From the NCBI GenBank assembly GCA_903828535.1, contig CAIKMN010000001.1:1-61310 (forward strand): DNA of 61,310 bases. The letters run 5' to 3'. This document shows, one piece after another, positions 23,969 to 32,313 of the stretch (the stretch's first letter is position 1; each line of letters begins with the position of its first letter). The notes beneath the pieces were generated by a model, which saw only the letters and a program-made list of their open reading frames with translations, searched no databases and had not been told where the DNA came from. This stretch comes from an uncultured Curvibacter sp. (GTDB taxonomy: Bacteria > Pseudomonadota > Gammaproteobacteria > Burkholderiales > Burkholderiaceae_C). The translations under genes and the position numbers were made by a program.

Positions 23969-25795
23969 ATGAAAAAGCCATTCTTGAACCCACTTTTTAA
24001 CCCGCTTTACAACAAGCTCATCGACCTGCTGCCAGCCAAGGCCAGTGATGTTTCTGGCGTCGTGGCGACCTCCTCCTATAGGCCATTGCCTTGGCTCCCG
24101 GTCCTATTGGCCGGCTTGTGCTTGACTCCGCTATACAGCCCGGCCGCCGAACCCACCCTCGACATCAAACTCATTGCCATCAACGACTTTCATGGCAACC
24201 TAGAACCCCCTGCTGGCAAGGTGCCCAATGAGCAAGGTGTCGCCGTGCGGGCCGGCGGCGCTGTCAATTTGGCCAATGCCATTCAAAAATTAATCGCTCA
24301 AAACCCCCTTCATGCCGTGGTTTCGGCGGGCGATTTGGTGGGCGCCAGCCCCTTGGCCTCGGGCTTGTTTTTGGATGAAGGGGCGGTGGAAGTCGCCAAC
24401 TTATTCCCTTTGGACTTCAATGCGGTGGGCAACCACGAATTTGACAAAGGCTGGCAAGAGTTGCGCCGACTCCAAACCGGGGGGTGCGCCAAGTTCACCG
24501 AGCGCCCCCCTTGCGCCCTCTCACCACAATTTGAAGGGGCTCAGTTTCAATTTCTGGCGGCCAATGTACGCACCCCAGACGGCGCCACCTTGTTTCCCGG
24601 CAGCGCCCTCAAGACGTGGCGCATTGGCCAAGATGAAATCAAAATTGGCTTCATCGGGATGACACTCCGGGCCACGCCCACCATGGTGACGCCCAAAGGG
24701 GTGGCCGGTTTGCAGTTTGATGACGAGGCCCAAACCGCCAACCGCTTGGTTGCCGAGCTCAAAGCCCAAGGCGCCAACACCGTGGTGCTGTTGATCCACC
24801 AAGGCGGTCAAGCCAGCAATAAATTTCAAGACGCGGCATGCCCCGATTTAGACGGCGAAATTTTGCCCATCGTGGCGCAGCTCGACCCGGCCATTCAAGT
24901 CGTGGTTTCGGGCCACACGCACCGCGCCTATTTGTGCCGTTTGCCGAATCCGGCGGCGCCCGACCCGAAAGGCCGCTTGCTCACCAGCGCAGGTTATTAC
25001 GGCACGCTCCTCACCAACATCGACCTGCAATTTGACGCCCGTACCAAACAATTGGTCGGCACCAAGGCCACCAATCAGGTGGTCGAAGCCCAACCCTTGG
25101 ACAGGACCCGTTCAATCAGCGAAGCGAACCCCAATGTCACGGCCAAGGTGTCTGAATTGGTGAACCGCTATGTTCAGGCGGCGCAAAGTGTGGCGGGGCA
25201 GAAAGTGGGCTTTTTGTCTGAATCTTTGTTTGCGGGATTGAATGCGCAGGGGATTTCACCATTGGGTTGGCTGATCGCCGACTCGCAGCTGGCGGCCACA
25301 CAAGGCGCAGATCAGGGTCGTGCTCGATTGGCCTTGATGAACCCCGGTGGCGTGCGCGCACCGCTCTTGGTGCCGCCAGGGGGTGGGCCTGTGACCTTCG
25401 GCGAGGTTTATAACGTCCAACCTTTTGGCAATGCGTTGGTGACCAAAAGCTACACCGGCGCGCAACTCAAAGCCCTGCTTGAAGAACAATTTGGCGGCGC
25501 CTACACGCGCATGCTGTATCCCTCCCAAGGCCTGACTTACGACATCCACAACACCGCCCCATTGGGTCAGCGGGTACAGAACCTGCGTTTGAATGGCGAA
25601 CCCATTGAAGCCGCTCAAACCTACCGCGTCACGATGAACGCCTTTTTGGCCGATGGCGGCGACCGCTTCAACGTTGCCAAACAGGGGCAAGACGCTTGGG
25701 TTGGGCCTTTGGATGTCGATGCCTTTTCAACCTATCTGAACCACCAATCACCGGTGGCAGCGCCCCAAGACAAACGCTTCAGGAACAGTCCCTGA
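23969..25795 (+). CDS. Bifunctional 5'-nucleotidase/metallophosphatase, UshA-like
   Basis: A 608-residue exported enzyme. The N-terminal metallophosphatase domain has INDFHGNLEPP (near residue 73), GDLVGASPLASGLF, GNHEFDKG and GHTHRAYLC, which supply the two-metal ligands. The C-terminal nucleotide-binding domain begins near residue 390 and contains MNPGGVRAPL and DGGDRFN. It hydrolyses nucleotides to nucleosides in the periplasm. The N-terminus is long: about 40 residues with a FLNPLFNPLYN repeat precede the hydrophobic segment LPWLPVLLAGLCL. A GTG at 24062 would give a more ordinary signal peptide. The product could feed the purine routes downstream. Confidence 0.88.
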   Translation: MKKPFLNPLFNPLYNKLIDLLPAKASDVSGVVATSSYRPLPWLPVLLAGLCLTPLYSPAAEPTLDIKLIAINDFHGNLEPPAGKVPNEQGVAVRAGGAVNLANAIQKLIAQNPLHAVVSAGDLVGASPLASGLFLDEGAVEVANLFPLDFNAVGNHEFDKGWQELRRLQTGGCAKFTERPPCALSPQFEGAQFQFLAANVRTPDGATLFPGSALKTWRIGQDEIKIGFIGMTLRATPTMVTPKGVAGLQFDDEAQTANRLVAELKAQGANTVVLLIHQGGQASNKFQDAACPDLDGEILPIVAQLDPAIQVVVSGHTHRAYLCRLPNPAAPDPKGRLLTSAGYYGTLLTNIDLQFDARTKQLVGTKATNQVVEAQPLDRTRSISEANPNVTAKVSELVNRYVQAAQSVAGQKVGFLSESLFAGLNAQGISPLGWLIADSQLAATQGADQGRARLALMNPGGVRAPLLVPPGGGPVTFGEVYNVQPFGNALVTKSYTGAQLKALLEEQFGGAYTRMLYPSQGLTYDIHNTAPLGQRVQNLRLNGEPIEAAQTYRVTMNAFLADGGDRFNVAKQGQDAWVGPLDVDAFSTYLNHQSPVAAPQDKRFRNSP

Positions 25796-25815
25796 GGGCC
25801 ATTCCTGAAGCGTTT
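25772..25815 (+). terminator. Terminator hairpin overlapping the end of the nucleotidase gene
   Basis: A perfect 14-bp stem (25772-25785 with 25802-25815, AAACGCTTCAGGAA and its complement) encloses the TGA stop in a 16-nt loop and ends in four T. A second small repeat, AAACGAG/CTCGTTT, follows at about 25818-25833 and may serve the convergent exbB transcript. The T run is short. Confidence 0.6.
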
Positions 25816-25832
25816 TAAAAACGAGGGCTCGT

Positions 25833-26417
25833 TTAATCGGGGTGGGATTCCGACAGTTTCAAGATCAGCATCTTGAAACGCTCACCCAATCGCTCATTGC
25901 GGTCGGTCAGAAAGTTGAATGCCAACAAGCCGACCAAGGCAATCGAAATACCAAAGGCGGTGGCATAAAGCGCCGTCCCGATGCCCGCACTGACGCCAGC
26001 GGGGTCTGACATGCCCGACTTGGACAAGGCCAAGAAGGTATCGACAATGCCAAAAATGGTCCCCAAAAGGCCCATCAGCGGCGCCGCGGTGACGATGGTA
26101 TCGAGCAACCACAGCCGTTGATTCGAGTCGTCCCGAGCGGCCAAGAAGGCCGCGTCGGCACGGTCTTGACGGACCGCAGGTGAGAGCTGTTGATGCTCTA
26201 ACACCAGCATTCTTTTCACCATCACCGAGACCGTGTCGTTGGCCAAACTGACTTCCAATTGCGCAGGGGAAACAGACGCATCCAAGTCCTGCAACAACTG
26301 GTTGGCACGGCGCAAATTAACGCTGGAAAAAATGAGTCGCTCGATGCTGATGACAATGGCCGCCAAGGCGGACAAAGTCATCAGACCAAATGAGACTTGA
26401 TGAAGCAGCTCGGTCAT
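25833..26417 (-). CDS. exbB: MotA/TolQ/ExbB proton channel family protein
   Basis: A 194-residue inner-membrane protein with three membrane helices: one near the N-terminus (LMTLSALAAIVISIERLIF) and two in the conserved block LLDTIVTAAPLMGLLGTIFGIVDTF then ALYATAFGISIALVGLLAFN. This is the ExbB proton channel that powers TonB. Its ATG overlaps the receptor stop by one base (TGATG), so translation is coupled to the receptor. The gene order exbD-tonB-receptor-exbB is unusual, since exbB mostly lies next to exbD. Confidence 0.9.
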   Translation of the reverse strand: MTELLHQVSFGLMTLSALAAIVISIERLIFSSVNLRRANQLLQDLDASVSPAQLEVSLANDTVSVMVKRMLVLEHQQLSPAVRQDRADAAFLAARDDSNQRLWLLDTIVTAAPLMGLLGTIFGIVDTFLALSKSGMSDPAGVSAGIGTALYATAFGISIALVGLLAFNFLTDRNERLGERFKMLILKLSESHPD

Positions 26418-28093
26418 CAGAAGTCTGCGCTTAAGCTCATGCTGGTGAAGCGAGGGGCACCGACGTAGTAAGTGGGCACACCACCACCGGCCTTGGTTGG
26501 ATCAATGGTGGTCGTGACGCTGGAACCGCTGCCCGCATTGGCAATCAGGTACTTGGCATTGAACAAGTTACTGACATTCAAACGAATGGTGGGGTTCTTC
26601 AAGAAGCCAGCATTCTCAAAGCGATAGCCTGCATTGAAGTCGAACACGGTGTAACCATCCAAGGACTCGTCATTCACCAAGGTGGCATAACGCTTGCCGG
26701 TGTACTTGGCGTTCAAAGTGGCCAAGAAGGGGCCTTGTGCGTACTGGACGCTGGCACCGTACATCCACAGCGGGGTGTCGGGGAACTGGTTGCCCGCCGT
26801 TGGCAAGGTGGTCGAGACCGTTGCAGGGAAGTTGTTCTGGATCAAGCTTTGGGTGTAGGTGGCTGAACCAAAAGCACTCCAACCGTGTTGAGGGGTGGTG
26901 CCGGCCTGCAATTCAAAACCACGCATGCGGGAGGCGCCGACGTTGAAGTCGTTGTAGTTGTTGGTCATGGGGTCATACCCTTGGGCCAAACGGTTTTGGA
27001 AGTTCACCTGGAACACAGCCAAGGAACCCTTCACCTGGTCGTCGGCGTAGCGGAAACCGCCTTCATAGGTTGTGGAAGTTTCAGCCTTGACAACCGTGTT
27101 GGGCTTGATGGTGTAACCGGTCAAGGCGCCGTTGACGTAACTGCCGCCGTAGACTGAATAGGCCAACACATAGTTGCCAGGCGCACGCATGTTTTGGGTG
27201 ACGTTGGCAAAGCCTTGCGTTGTTTCGCTCAGCTTGTAAGTCATGCCCAAAGAAGGCAAGGCCTTGGCGTAGGTGGCTTCCAAGGCGTAATCGGCACCGC
27301 CACCACCTGAAGTGGCCGACGCATTGCCCGAGCCCGAACCACTGGCGTAGTTGTTGAAGCGGCGGGTCAACGCGGTGTAACGCACGCCGCCGACCACGGT
27401 CAAAGCACCTTGCGTGTAGGTGTCTTGCAAAAAGGCCGAGTAGGCCGCATTGCGGGTCAACCAATTGCGGTTTTCATAAGTCGCGCCGTTGTTGTAGCTG
27501 AGCAGGTTGTTGCGCAACCAGGGGTCACCAATGACACCCGTGTTGCTCACCGTGGTAGCGGGGGCCGTTTGCTTGTGACGCGCATCTTCTGCCCAGAGGC
27601 CGGCCATGATTTTTTGGTCTTCCAACTCGTAGTTGGCCTTGAACGTCACACCAGGACGGTGGGTCTCGGTCACGCTGCCGCGGTACACGCCGTTGGCGGT
27701 GGTGGCCGAGCCGGTTCCGGTGTTGGTGGTGAAGTTGGCAATGCCGTTGCCAAAAGCGGCCGGGTTGCCTGAGGTCGTGGGCAGATTGTTTTGTTCCGTG
27801 CCGCCGGTACCGTAGCCGTACCAGAAGTAGGGTTCAGCGCTCAAGGTCAGTTGGCTGTTGATGCGGCTTTGCAGGCGCGACGTGATCAACATGTTTTCAA
27901 AGGGGTTCACCGAGTAGGCGTAGTAGGGCAAGACGGTGCGGGCGGTGGTGCTGGAAGCCGAGCTGTAACCAAAATTGGCCAAGCCGCTTTCAGTCTTGGC
28001 CGGACCCACATTGTGTTGAGGAATCACATTGCTGAAATCCAAGCTGGGGTTGGTGGCAAATTCTTGCTTGGTCACCGTCAAGAAATTATTGTT
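26417..28093 (-). CDS. C-terminal fragment of the TonB-dependent receptor (beta-barrel)
   Basis: This segment follows the in-frame TAA and carries about 558 codons of receptor barrel. Aromatic-rich strands recur through it (ANYELEDQKIMAGLWAED, FRYADDQVKGSLAVFQVNF, FDFNAGYRFEN), and it ends with RFTSMSLSADF, the normal barrel closure. It has no own signal peptide and the first possible start (TTG 28081) has no ribosome binding site, so it is unlikely to be exported as a separate protein. Confidence 0.6.
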   Translation of the reverse strand, partial: NNNFLTVTKQEFATNPSLDFSNVIPQHNVGPAKTESGLANFGYSSASSTTARTVLPYYAYSVNPFENMLITSRLQSRINSQLTLSAEPYFWYGYGTGGTEQNNLPTTSGNPAAFGNGIANFTTNTGTGSATTANGVYRGSVTETHRPGVTFKANYELEDQKIMAGLWAEDARHKQTAPATTVSNTGVIGDPWLRNNLLSYNNGATYENRNWLTRNAAYSAFLQDTYTQGALTVVGGVRYTALTRRFNNYASGSGSGNASATSGGGGADYALEATYAKALPSLGMTYKLSETTQGFANVTQNMRAPGNYVLAYSVYGGSYVNGALTGYTIKPNTVVKAETSTTYEGGFRYADDQVKGSLAVFQVNFQNRLAQGYDPMTNNYNDFNVGASRMRGFELQAGTTPQHGWSAFGSATYTQSLIQNNFPATVSTTLPTAGNQFPDTPLWMYGASVQYAQGPFLATLNAKYTGKRYATLVNDESLDGYTVFDFNAGYRFENAGFLKNPTIRLNVSNLFNAKYLIANAGSGSSVTTTIDPTKAGGGVPTYYVGAPRFTSMSLSADF

Positions 28094-28843
28094 TTAGGCC
28101 TTGTTGTAAAGGACCGTGGCAGAGAAGTTGGTATCGGCACTCAGCTTGACATCCAAGCCAGCGTCCATGTGGTCGCGTTTGGCTTGGCCAAAGCCCTTGA
28201 ACTTGTCAACGGTGGAATGGGAGGCAGAGAAGAAAGCTTTGGTGGGGACGTTTTCACCCAACAAGCCGGTGTCCAAACGGGCAAAGGTTTTGTTGAAGTG
28301 CAATTGCCCCACCGACTCTGTGAACTTGCCGCCGGCCTTGTCGTTGGGGCCGCAAGTCACCAAGCCGACGTTACCGCCGGAGGCGCCCACGTGAGGGGCA
28401 TCGGTGTCGGTAGAGCCTTGGGTGATGAACAATTCACACAGGTTTTCTGAATCGGTGTATTCCTGGGGATAGATGGCAAAGCTGCCCGAGTCATTCACCG
28501 GGGCTCCGTTGATGGTGAAACCCATTTGATCGCTGTTAAAACCGCGCACACGCAGATTGCCACCAAACAGGCCGGTCGCGTCATAGCTGGAAGCATTGAC
28601 GCCGGGCATCAAGTTCAGCAATTGAAAGGGGTTGGCGGTGGCACGCTCTTTTTCGATGGCCGCTTTGGTCACCGTGCTCTTGGTTTTGACGCTGTCTTCG
28701 TCGATCAGCAGGCCATTGCCCAAGCTGTCACCGGAGCCACTGATTTTGACGGTGCCGACGTCGGTGGTGGTTTGCGCCAAAGCGCCATTAAAAATGCCAG
28801 CGCCCAACAGGGCGGCCGACAAAACAGACAAGCGGAGTTTCAT
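28094..28843 (-). CDS. N-terminal fragment of the TonB-dependent receptor (signal peptide and plug)
   Basis: This 249-residue open frame is what would be made if the stop at 28094 is real. It holds the signal peptide, a TonB-box-like start (TTTDVGTVKISG) and the plug domain, with NPFQLLNLMPGVNAS, LRVRGFNSDQMGFTINGAPVND and the paired-cysteine segment NLCELFITQG...GLVTCGP. It lacks nearly all barrel strands, so on its own it could not form a channel. Confidence 0.6.
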   Translation of the reverse strand: MKLRLSVLSAALLGAGIFNGALAQTTTDVGTVKISGSGDSLGNGLLIDEDSVKTKSTVTKAAIEKERATANPFQLLNLMPGVNASSYDATGLFGGNLRVRGFNSDQMGFTINGAPVNDSGSFAIYPQEYTDSENLCELFITQGSTDTDAPHVGASGGNVGLVTCGPNDKAGGKFTESVGQLHFNKTFARLDTGLLGENVPTKAFFSASHSTVDKFKGFGQAKRDHMDAGLDVKLSADTNFSATVLYNKA

Positions 28844-28880
28844 GACATTTCCTTAAAGAAAAAAAGTAGCAAACAAAAAT

Positions 28881-29672
28881 TCATTGCCCAGGCACCTCGT
28901 ACAACAGGGCAGCCATCACAAAATGGCTGGCCTCGCCTGGGAAAGCGTCCTCGGGAATGGCTGGGAATTGGCTGTTTTTGACCGTGCGCAACGCCTCGTT
29001 ATCGAGCAAGTTGGAGCCTGAGGAGCCGGTCAACTCGACGCTGCTGACGGAGCCATCGCGCTGGATCAAAATTTTCAACTTCACCGTGCCTTGGGGGTGG
29101 GTGAGGCGGGCCTCGCGGCTGGTCGGGTAGCGTTTGATGCGGTTCAAATGCGCCAAGGCCTTGGCCACATACTCATCGGAGGCCGACACTTTGGGCGTTG
29201 CCGCAACAGCGGTCGGAGTCGGTGTGGGGGTCGGTGTCGGGGTCGGGGTCGGGGTCGGCCCGGACACCGGCGTCGATGCGGGCGCAGGGGCAGGCGTTGG
29301 ATGGGCCGCCGTGGGGCTGGGCGGCGTCACGCTGTCGTGTGAGGCCACGGCAGGGGCGGCCTGAGTGCTCACCGGCACCGCGCTGGGGGCAGCCGGGGCG
29401 CTGATTGGCGTGAGTGGCTTCAGCGGTTGGGGCTCGGGCTTGGCTTCTTTGACCAGGGACCGGTCGACGGGCGGGGGCACTGGATTGGCCGGCAAGGGGG
29501 GTTCTGGAAACGCCAAGACCGCCTGCATTTCGGTGATTTTTTCTTCAATCTTGTGCCTTGGCGTCACCATGACCCAGCCCCACACCGCAGCCAACAACAC
29601 CAACGCGCTGAACCAGGAGACGGGTTCACGCTGCTCATAGAGCCATGGATTGGGCAAAGAAGCGGTGTTCAT
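28881..29672 (-). CDS. tonB: Energy transducer TonB
   Basis: A 263-residue protein with one N-terminal membrane anchor (WFSALVLLAAVWGWVMV, about residues 20-36), a long proline-rich periplasmic linker and a C-terminal TonB domain (YPTSREARLTHPQGTVKLKI near residue 180, then SSVELTGSSGSNLLDNEAL). The linker includes a run of eight or so Pro-Thr pairs coded by a 6-bp DNA repeat at about 29219-29258. TonB links the ExbBD motor to the outer-membrane receptor. It lies between exbD (20 bp gap) and the receptor gene (37 bp gap). Confidence 0.92.
   Translation of the reverse strand: MNTASLPNPWLYEQREPVSWFSALVLLAAVWGWVMVTPRHKIEEKITEMQAVLAFPEPPLPANPVPPPVDRSLVKEAKPEPQPLKPLTPISAPAAPSAVPVSTQAAPAVASHDSVTPPSPTAAHPTPAPAPASTPVSGPTPTPTPTPTPTPTPTAVAATPKVSASDEYVAKALAHLNRIKRYPTSREARLTHPQGTVKLKILIQRDGSVSSVELTGSSGSNLLDNEALRTVKNSQFPAIPEDAFPGEASHFVMAALLYEVPGQ
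29219..29258. repeat. Short tandem repeat in tonB coding for Pro-Thr pairs
   Basis: Units of GGGGTC/GGTGTC repeat about seven times and read as (Pro-Thr)n on the minus strand. Such a hexamer run can gain or lose units without shifting the frame, so linker length could vary between strains. Confidence 0.7.
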
Positions 29673-29692
29673 GGCGCGCTTATCAAGGACGT

Positions 29693-30106
29693 TTAGCGCC
29701 GTTTTGCCGCAATGGTCATGGCTTCAATACCCTGCGATTTGAGGGTATCCATGACATCGACCAGGCGCTGCAAGGCGACTTGGTCGTCGCCCTGAATGAC
29801 CACCGTCAGCCCATTGGTGGCCGCTTGTTTTCGGCGTGACAATTCGGCACCCAAGTCAGTGAGGCTGGCGTAATTCACGCCGTCGATCTGGAAAGCCCCT
29901 TCAGCCGGGATGCTCAGCATGACCCGCACCGGCGGATGGCTGTCTTGAACCTGGCTGGACAACGGCAATTTGACTTTTAGCCCCAAAGCCGGAATGACAT
30001 TCAGGCTCAGGAGGACAAAAAAGACCAACAAGAACATCATCACGTCGATCATGGGAATGATCTCGATCCGTGATTTTTTTCGGGGCGTATCGGGGAATCT
30101 GCGCAT
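29693..30106 (-). CDS. exbD: Biopolymer transport protein ExbD/TolR
   Basis: A 137-residue protein with a single N-terminal membrane helix (DVMMFLLVFFVLLSLNVIPALGL). The motif IEIIPMIDVMMFLLVFF includes the conserved membrane aspartate of ExbD (Asp in MIDVM, near residue 22) that carries protons. The periplasmic part, with VVIQGDDQVALQRLVDVMD, is the normal ExbD/TolR fold. It is the first gene of the exbD-tonB-receptor-exbB unit. Confidence 0.92.
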   Translation of the reverse strand: MRRFPDTPRKKSRIEIIPMIDVMMFLLVFFVLLSLNVIPALGLKVKLPLSSQVQDSHPPVRVMLSIPAEGAFQIDGVNYASLTDLGAELSRRKQAATNGLTVVIQGDDQVALQRLVDVMDTLKSQGIEAMTIAAKRR

Positions 30107-30239
30107 CCACTAAGGATTGCAAAGTTTTGTGACGACTCCGTGAAAACCCTAGGTCGGGCGCTGCGTTTAATCCCGATAAAGACAAAAACACAGGCCGGAC
30201 AGCCAGCGGGGGTTTAAAAACCCCATTTCAAAATCCCGC

Positions 30240-30851
30240 TCAAACAGAACTTGAACGGCTTTTTTGCCCGTCCCATGTCGTATTGAAGACCTTGTCCCAC
30301 AGGGGTGAGGTGACGCCGTAACAAATTTCGAGCCCGGGCCGATGGTGCAAGGCATGCCACACCTTACAACTCATCATCCAAGCACTTTGGGTTCGAATTT
30401 GGTGCACGCAGTGGTGCACCCATGAGTAAGCCGCGCTGCCTGCAAAAATGCCGCCTGACAAAGAGAGCCCCAACCAAATGGGGGTCCAGCGATAAGCCGG
30501 CAACACCACGACCCCCAAGAAAATGCCCACGCTCACCCAAGTGGGCGATGCAATAAAGGCCCGAGGCCGATCGTGGTGGGCTTGATGCCAGCGCTGAAAA
30601 GGCTGCACGCCATGGAACACGAAGCGGTGAATGCCGTATTCAAGCAAACTCCAACTCAGTAGACCCATGGCGAAAGCCAAAAAGCTGCCGACCTGCCAAG
30701 CCGTTGGCCAAGACCAAGCCATCACCACCAATCCCAACACCCATCCCACAGAAGCCAAGGCATAAAACCACAAATCTGCAAAATAAGCCAACCGCCCATG
30801 CTCCAATTTAAAGGGAAGTTGCCACCAAGGTTTGTCTAGGCTCGAGTTCAT
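30240..30851 (-). CDS. Fatty acid hydroxylase/sterol desaturase superfamily protein
   Basis: A 203-residue integral membrane protein with about four membrane segments. Di-iron histidine motifs are visible: HRFVFH (near residue 74), HQAHHDRPRAF (near 88) and WVHHCVHQ then HALHHRPG later. This set fits the fatty acid hydroxylase superfamily, whose members hydroxylate fatty acids, sterols, carotenoids or ether lipids. Its ATG overlaps the stop of the CFA synthase gene by 4 bp, so both are made together and probably act on membrane lipid acyl chains. The exact reaction is unknown. Confidence 0.85.
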   Translation of the reverse strand: MNSSLDKPWWQLPFKLEHGRLAYFADLWFYALASVGWVLGLVVMAWSWPTAWQVGSFLAFAMGLLSWSLLEYGIHRFVFHGVQPFQRWHQAHHDRPRAFIASPTWVSVGIFLGVVVLPAYRWTPIWLGLSLSGGIFAGSAAYSWVHHCVHQIRTQSAWMMSCKVWHALHHRPGLEICYGVTSPLWDKVFNTTWDGQKSRSSSV

Positions 30852-32155
30852 ACGGACTCCGTTTCATAAATAAAAGTCCGCACAAAGGGGTACTCGTTCT
30901 TTGGATGACGCGCAGCGCCATCCGGCCGAATGGCCAAAACTTGGTACAAACGCGTCCAGCCTTGCTCAAAGCCCGTGGCGCAGCCCGCTAAATAAAGCCG
31001 ATAGGCCCGCAACACCCGCGTGGCTTGGGCATCGGTCATGCGGGCGTTGAGCACTTTCAAGGCCGGCTCGAGTTGTTCTTCGAGGCGCTCGGACCAGGCC
31101 CAAAGTGTTTTGGCGTAGTGGGGACGCAGGTTTTCAACATCGACCGCCTCCAAGCCCCCTTCGGCGAGGGCCCTCAGAACCTCTTGAATGGGCACCAACT
31201 CACCGCCAGGAAAGATGTATTTTTCGATGAAGTCGCCCATGCCCGCCCCCAACTGAAGGTTGTCCAGACCCCCCGCCGTGATGCCGTGGTTGAGCACCCA
31301 GCCACCCGGTCGCAGCAAAGCGTGGAGGGTTTTGAAATAGCCACTCAAATGCGCTCGCCCCACATGCTCAAACATGCCCACCGATGAAATCTTGTCGAAA
31401 TGTTGGCTGGGCTCTAAGTCCTGGGCCAAGGCCCGGTAATCGATCAATTTGACGCTGACTCGGTCCTGTAAACCCAACTGACTGATTTGTTGGCTGACGT
31501 AATCAAATTGGTGTTGGGACAGCGTGATGCCGACCCCCTGAACGCCGTAATGCTCAGCGGCCCAAAACAGCAAGCCGCCCCAACCACAGCCCACATCCAA
31601 GAAACGCTCGCCTTTTTGCAAATGGAGCTTGCGGCAAATCAGATCGAGCTTGGCTTCTTGGGCATGGGCCAAGGTTTCACCCGCCTGGGTGAAATAGGCA
31701 CAGGAATAGACCCTTTTGGGATCCAGCCACAAGGCAAAAAATTCGTCGGACAGGTCGTAGTGGAATTGGATCTGCTGGGCATCCCGACTCAAGGTGTGGG
31801 CCTTCAAGGAATGCCAGTGGGATTGCCATCGGGCCAGGGTCTTCAACAGCCCTTTCTCATAAGGGGCGGCTTGGGTGGGGTCGCCTGTCAGCAAGGCCAC
31901 CGCAGCGGCCATCAAATCTTGCACTTTGCCGCTGAACTGGGCCCGCCCTTCAACAAAGGCTTCGCCCAAAGCGCCTAAATTCCCCTGCACCAAGCTCAAC
32001 AAAGTGGGGCTGTCGTTGATTTTGAGCCGCAACTGAGCTTGCGGCGGCCCAATGACCTGACCCGAGGGCAAGACCAACTGCAAAGGCACTGGCGAGGCGC
32101 TCAGCTTTTGCGCCACTTGGTCCAAGGTTCCTGTGTTTTGAAAAAGGCTCAGCAT
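30848..32155 (-). CDS. cfa: Cyclopropane-fatty-acyl-phospholipid synthase family methyltransferase
   Basis: A 435-residue protein. The SAM-binding motif LDVGCGWGGLLFWAAEHYG is near residue 185, followed by VGITLSQHQ and later SVGMFEHVGRAH; the N-terminal 120 residues form the usual lipid-binding extension with PTLLSLVQGNLGALGEAFVEG. CFA synthases add a methylene bridge across cis double bonds of phospholipid acyl chains. Some relatives make methyl-branched or hydroxylated products instead. Coupling to a hydroxylase-like gene leaves room for such a variant. Confidence 0.88.
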   Translation of the reverse strand: MLSLFQNTGTLDQVAQKLSASPVPLQLVLPSGQVIGPPQAQLRLKINDSPTLLSLVQGNLGALGEAFVEGRAQFSGKVQDLMAAAVALLTGDPTQAAPYEKGLLKTLARWQSHWHSLKAHTLSRDAQQIQFHYDLSDEFFALWLDPKRVYSCAYFTQAGETLAHAQEAKLDLICRKLHLQKGERFLDVGCGWGGLLFWAAEHYGVQGVGITLSQHQFDYVSQQISQLGLQDRVSVKLIDYRALAQDLEPSQHFDKISSVGMFEHVGRAHLSGYFKTLHALLRPGGWVLNHGITAGGLDNLQLGAGMGDFIEKYIFPGGELVPIQEVLRALAEGGLEAVDVENLRPHYAKTLWAWSERLEEQLEPALKVLNARMTDAQATRVLRAYRLYLAGCATGFEQGWTRLYQVLAIRPDGAARHPKNEYPFVRTFIYETESV

Positions 32156-32196
32156 GAATTACCTCCAATTTCATCAAAGGTAATTCCAGTTGAGCC

Positions 32197-32208
32197 CCGG
32201 TTAACCGG
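32197..32208. promoter_or_regulatory. Perfect palindrome upstream of the CFA synthase gene
   Basis: CCGGTTAACCGG is a perfect 12-bp palindrome in the 158-bp divergent region between the CFA synthase gene and the phosphoribosyltransferase gene, 42 bp before the cfa start. It is a candidate operator; the binding protein is unknown. A second, weaker repeat, CATGT-N7-ACATG (32280-32296), lies close to the other gene. Confidence 0.4.
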
Positions 32209-32313
32209 TGATCGGTCGACAGGTCAATTTGGAAGGATGATCGAATTTTTTTACCCGTCCATTTAAGCACAACGAAACACATGTGACAATTACATGAACA
32301 AAAGGAGCCCGCT

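Larger units (their letters stand above)
26417..28843 (-). pseudogene. TonB-dependent outer-membrane receptor interrupted by one in-frame stop
   Basis: The gene reads as one 809-codon frame from ATG 28843 to the stop at 26417, broken only by TAA at 28094-28096 (codon 250). Both sides stay in the same frame, and the residues around it read YNKA-stop-NNNFLTVTK, so it is a single nonsense codon, not a frameshift. Before it lie a signal peptide (ending NGALA) and the plug domain; after it, the full beta-barrel ending in a C-terminal F (MSLSADF). The ligand is unknown; there is no siderophore gene nearby. The start has AAGGA 7 nt upstream. A one-base sequencing error, true loss, or stop read-through are all possible. 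Confidence 0.85.

Noticed and set aside
30209-30224. GGGGTTT-AA-AAACCCC palindrome after the hydroxylase-like gene as a terminator
   Set aside because: The 2-nt apex is too tight and no U tract follows on the minus strand; evidence too weak to list.
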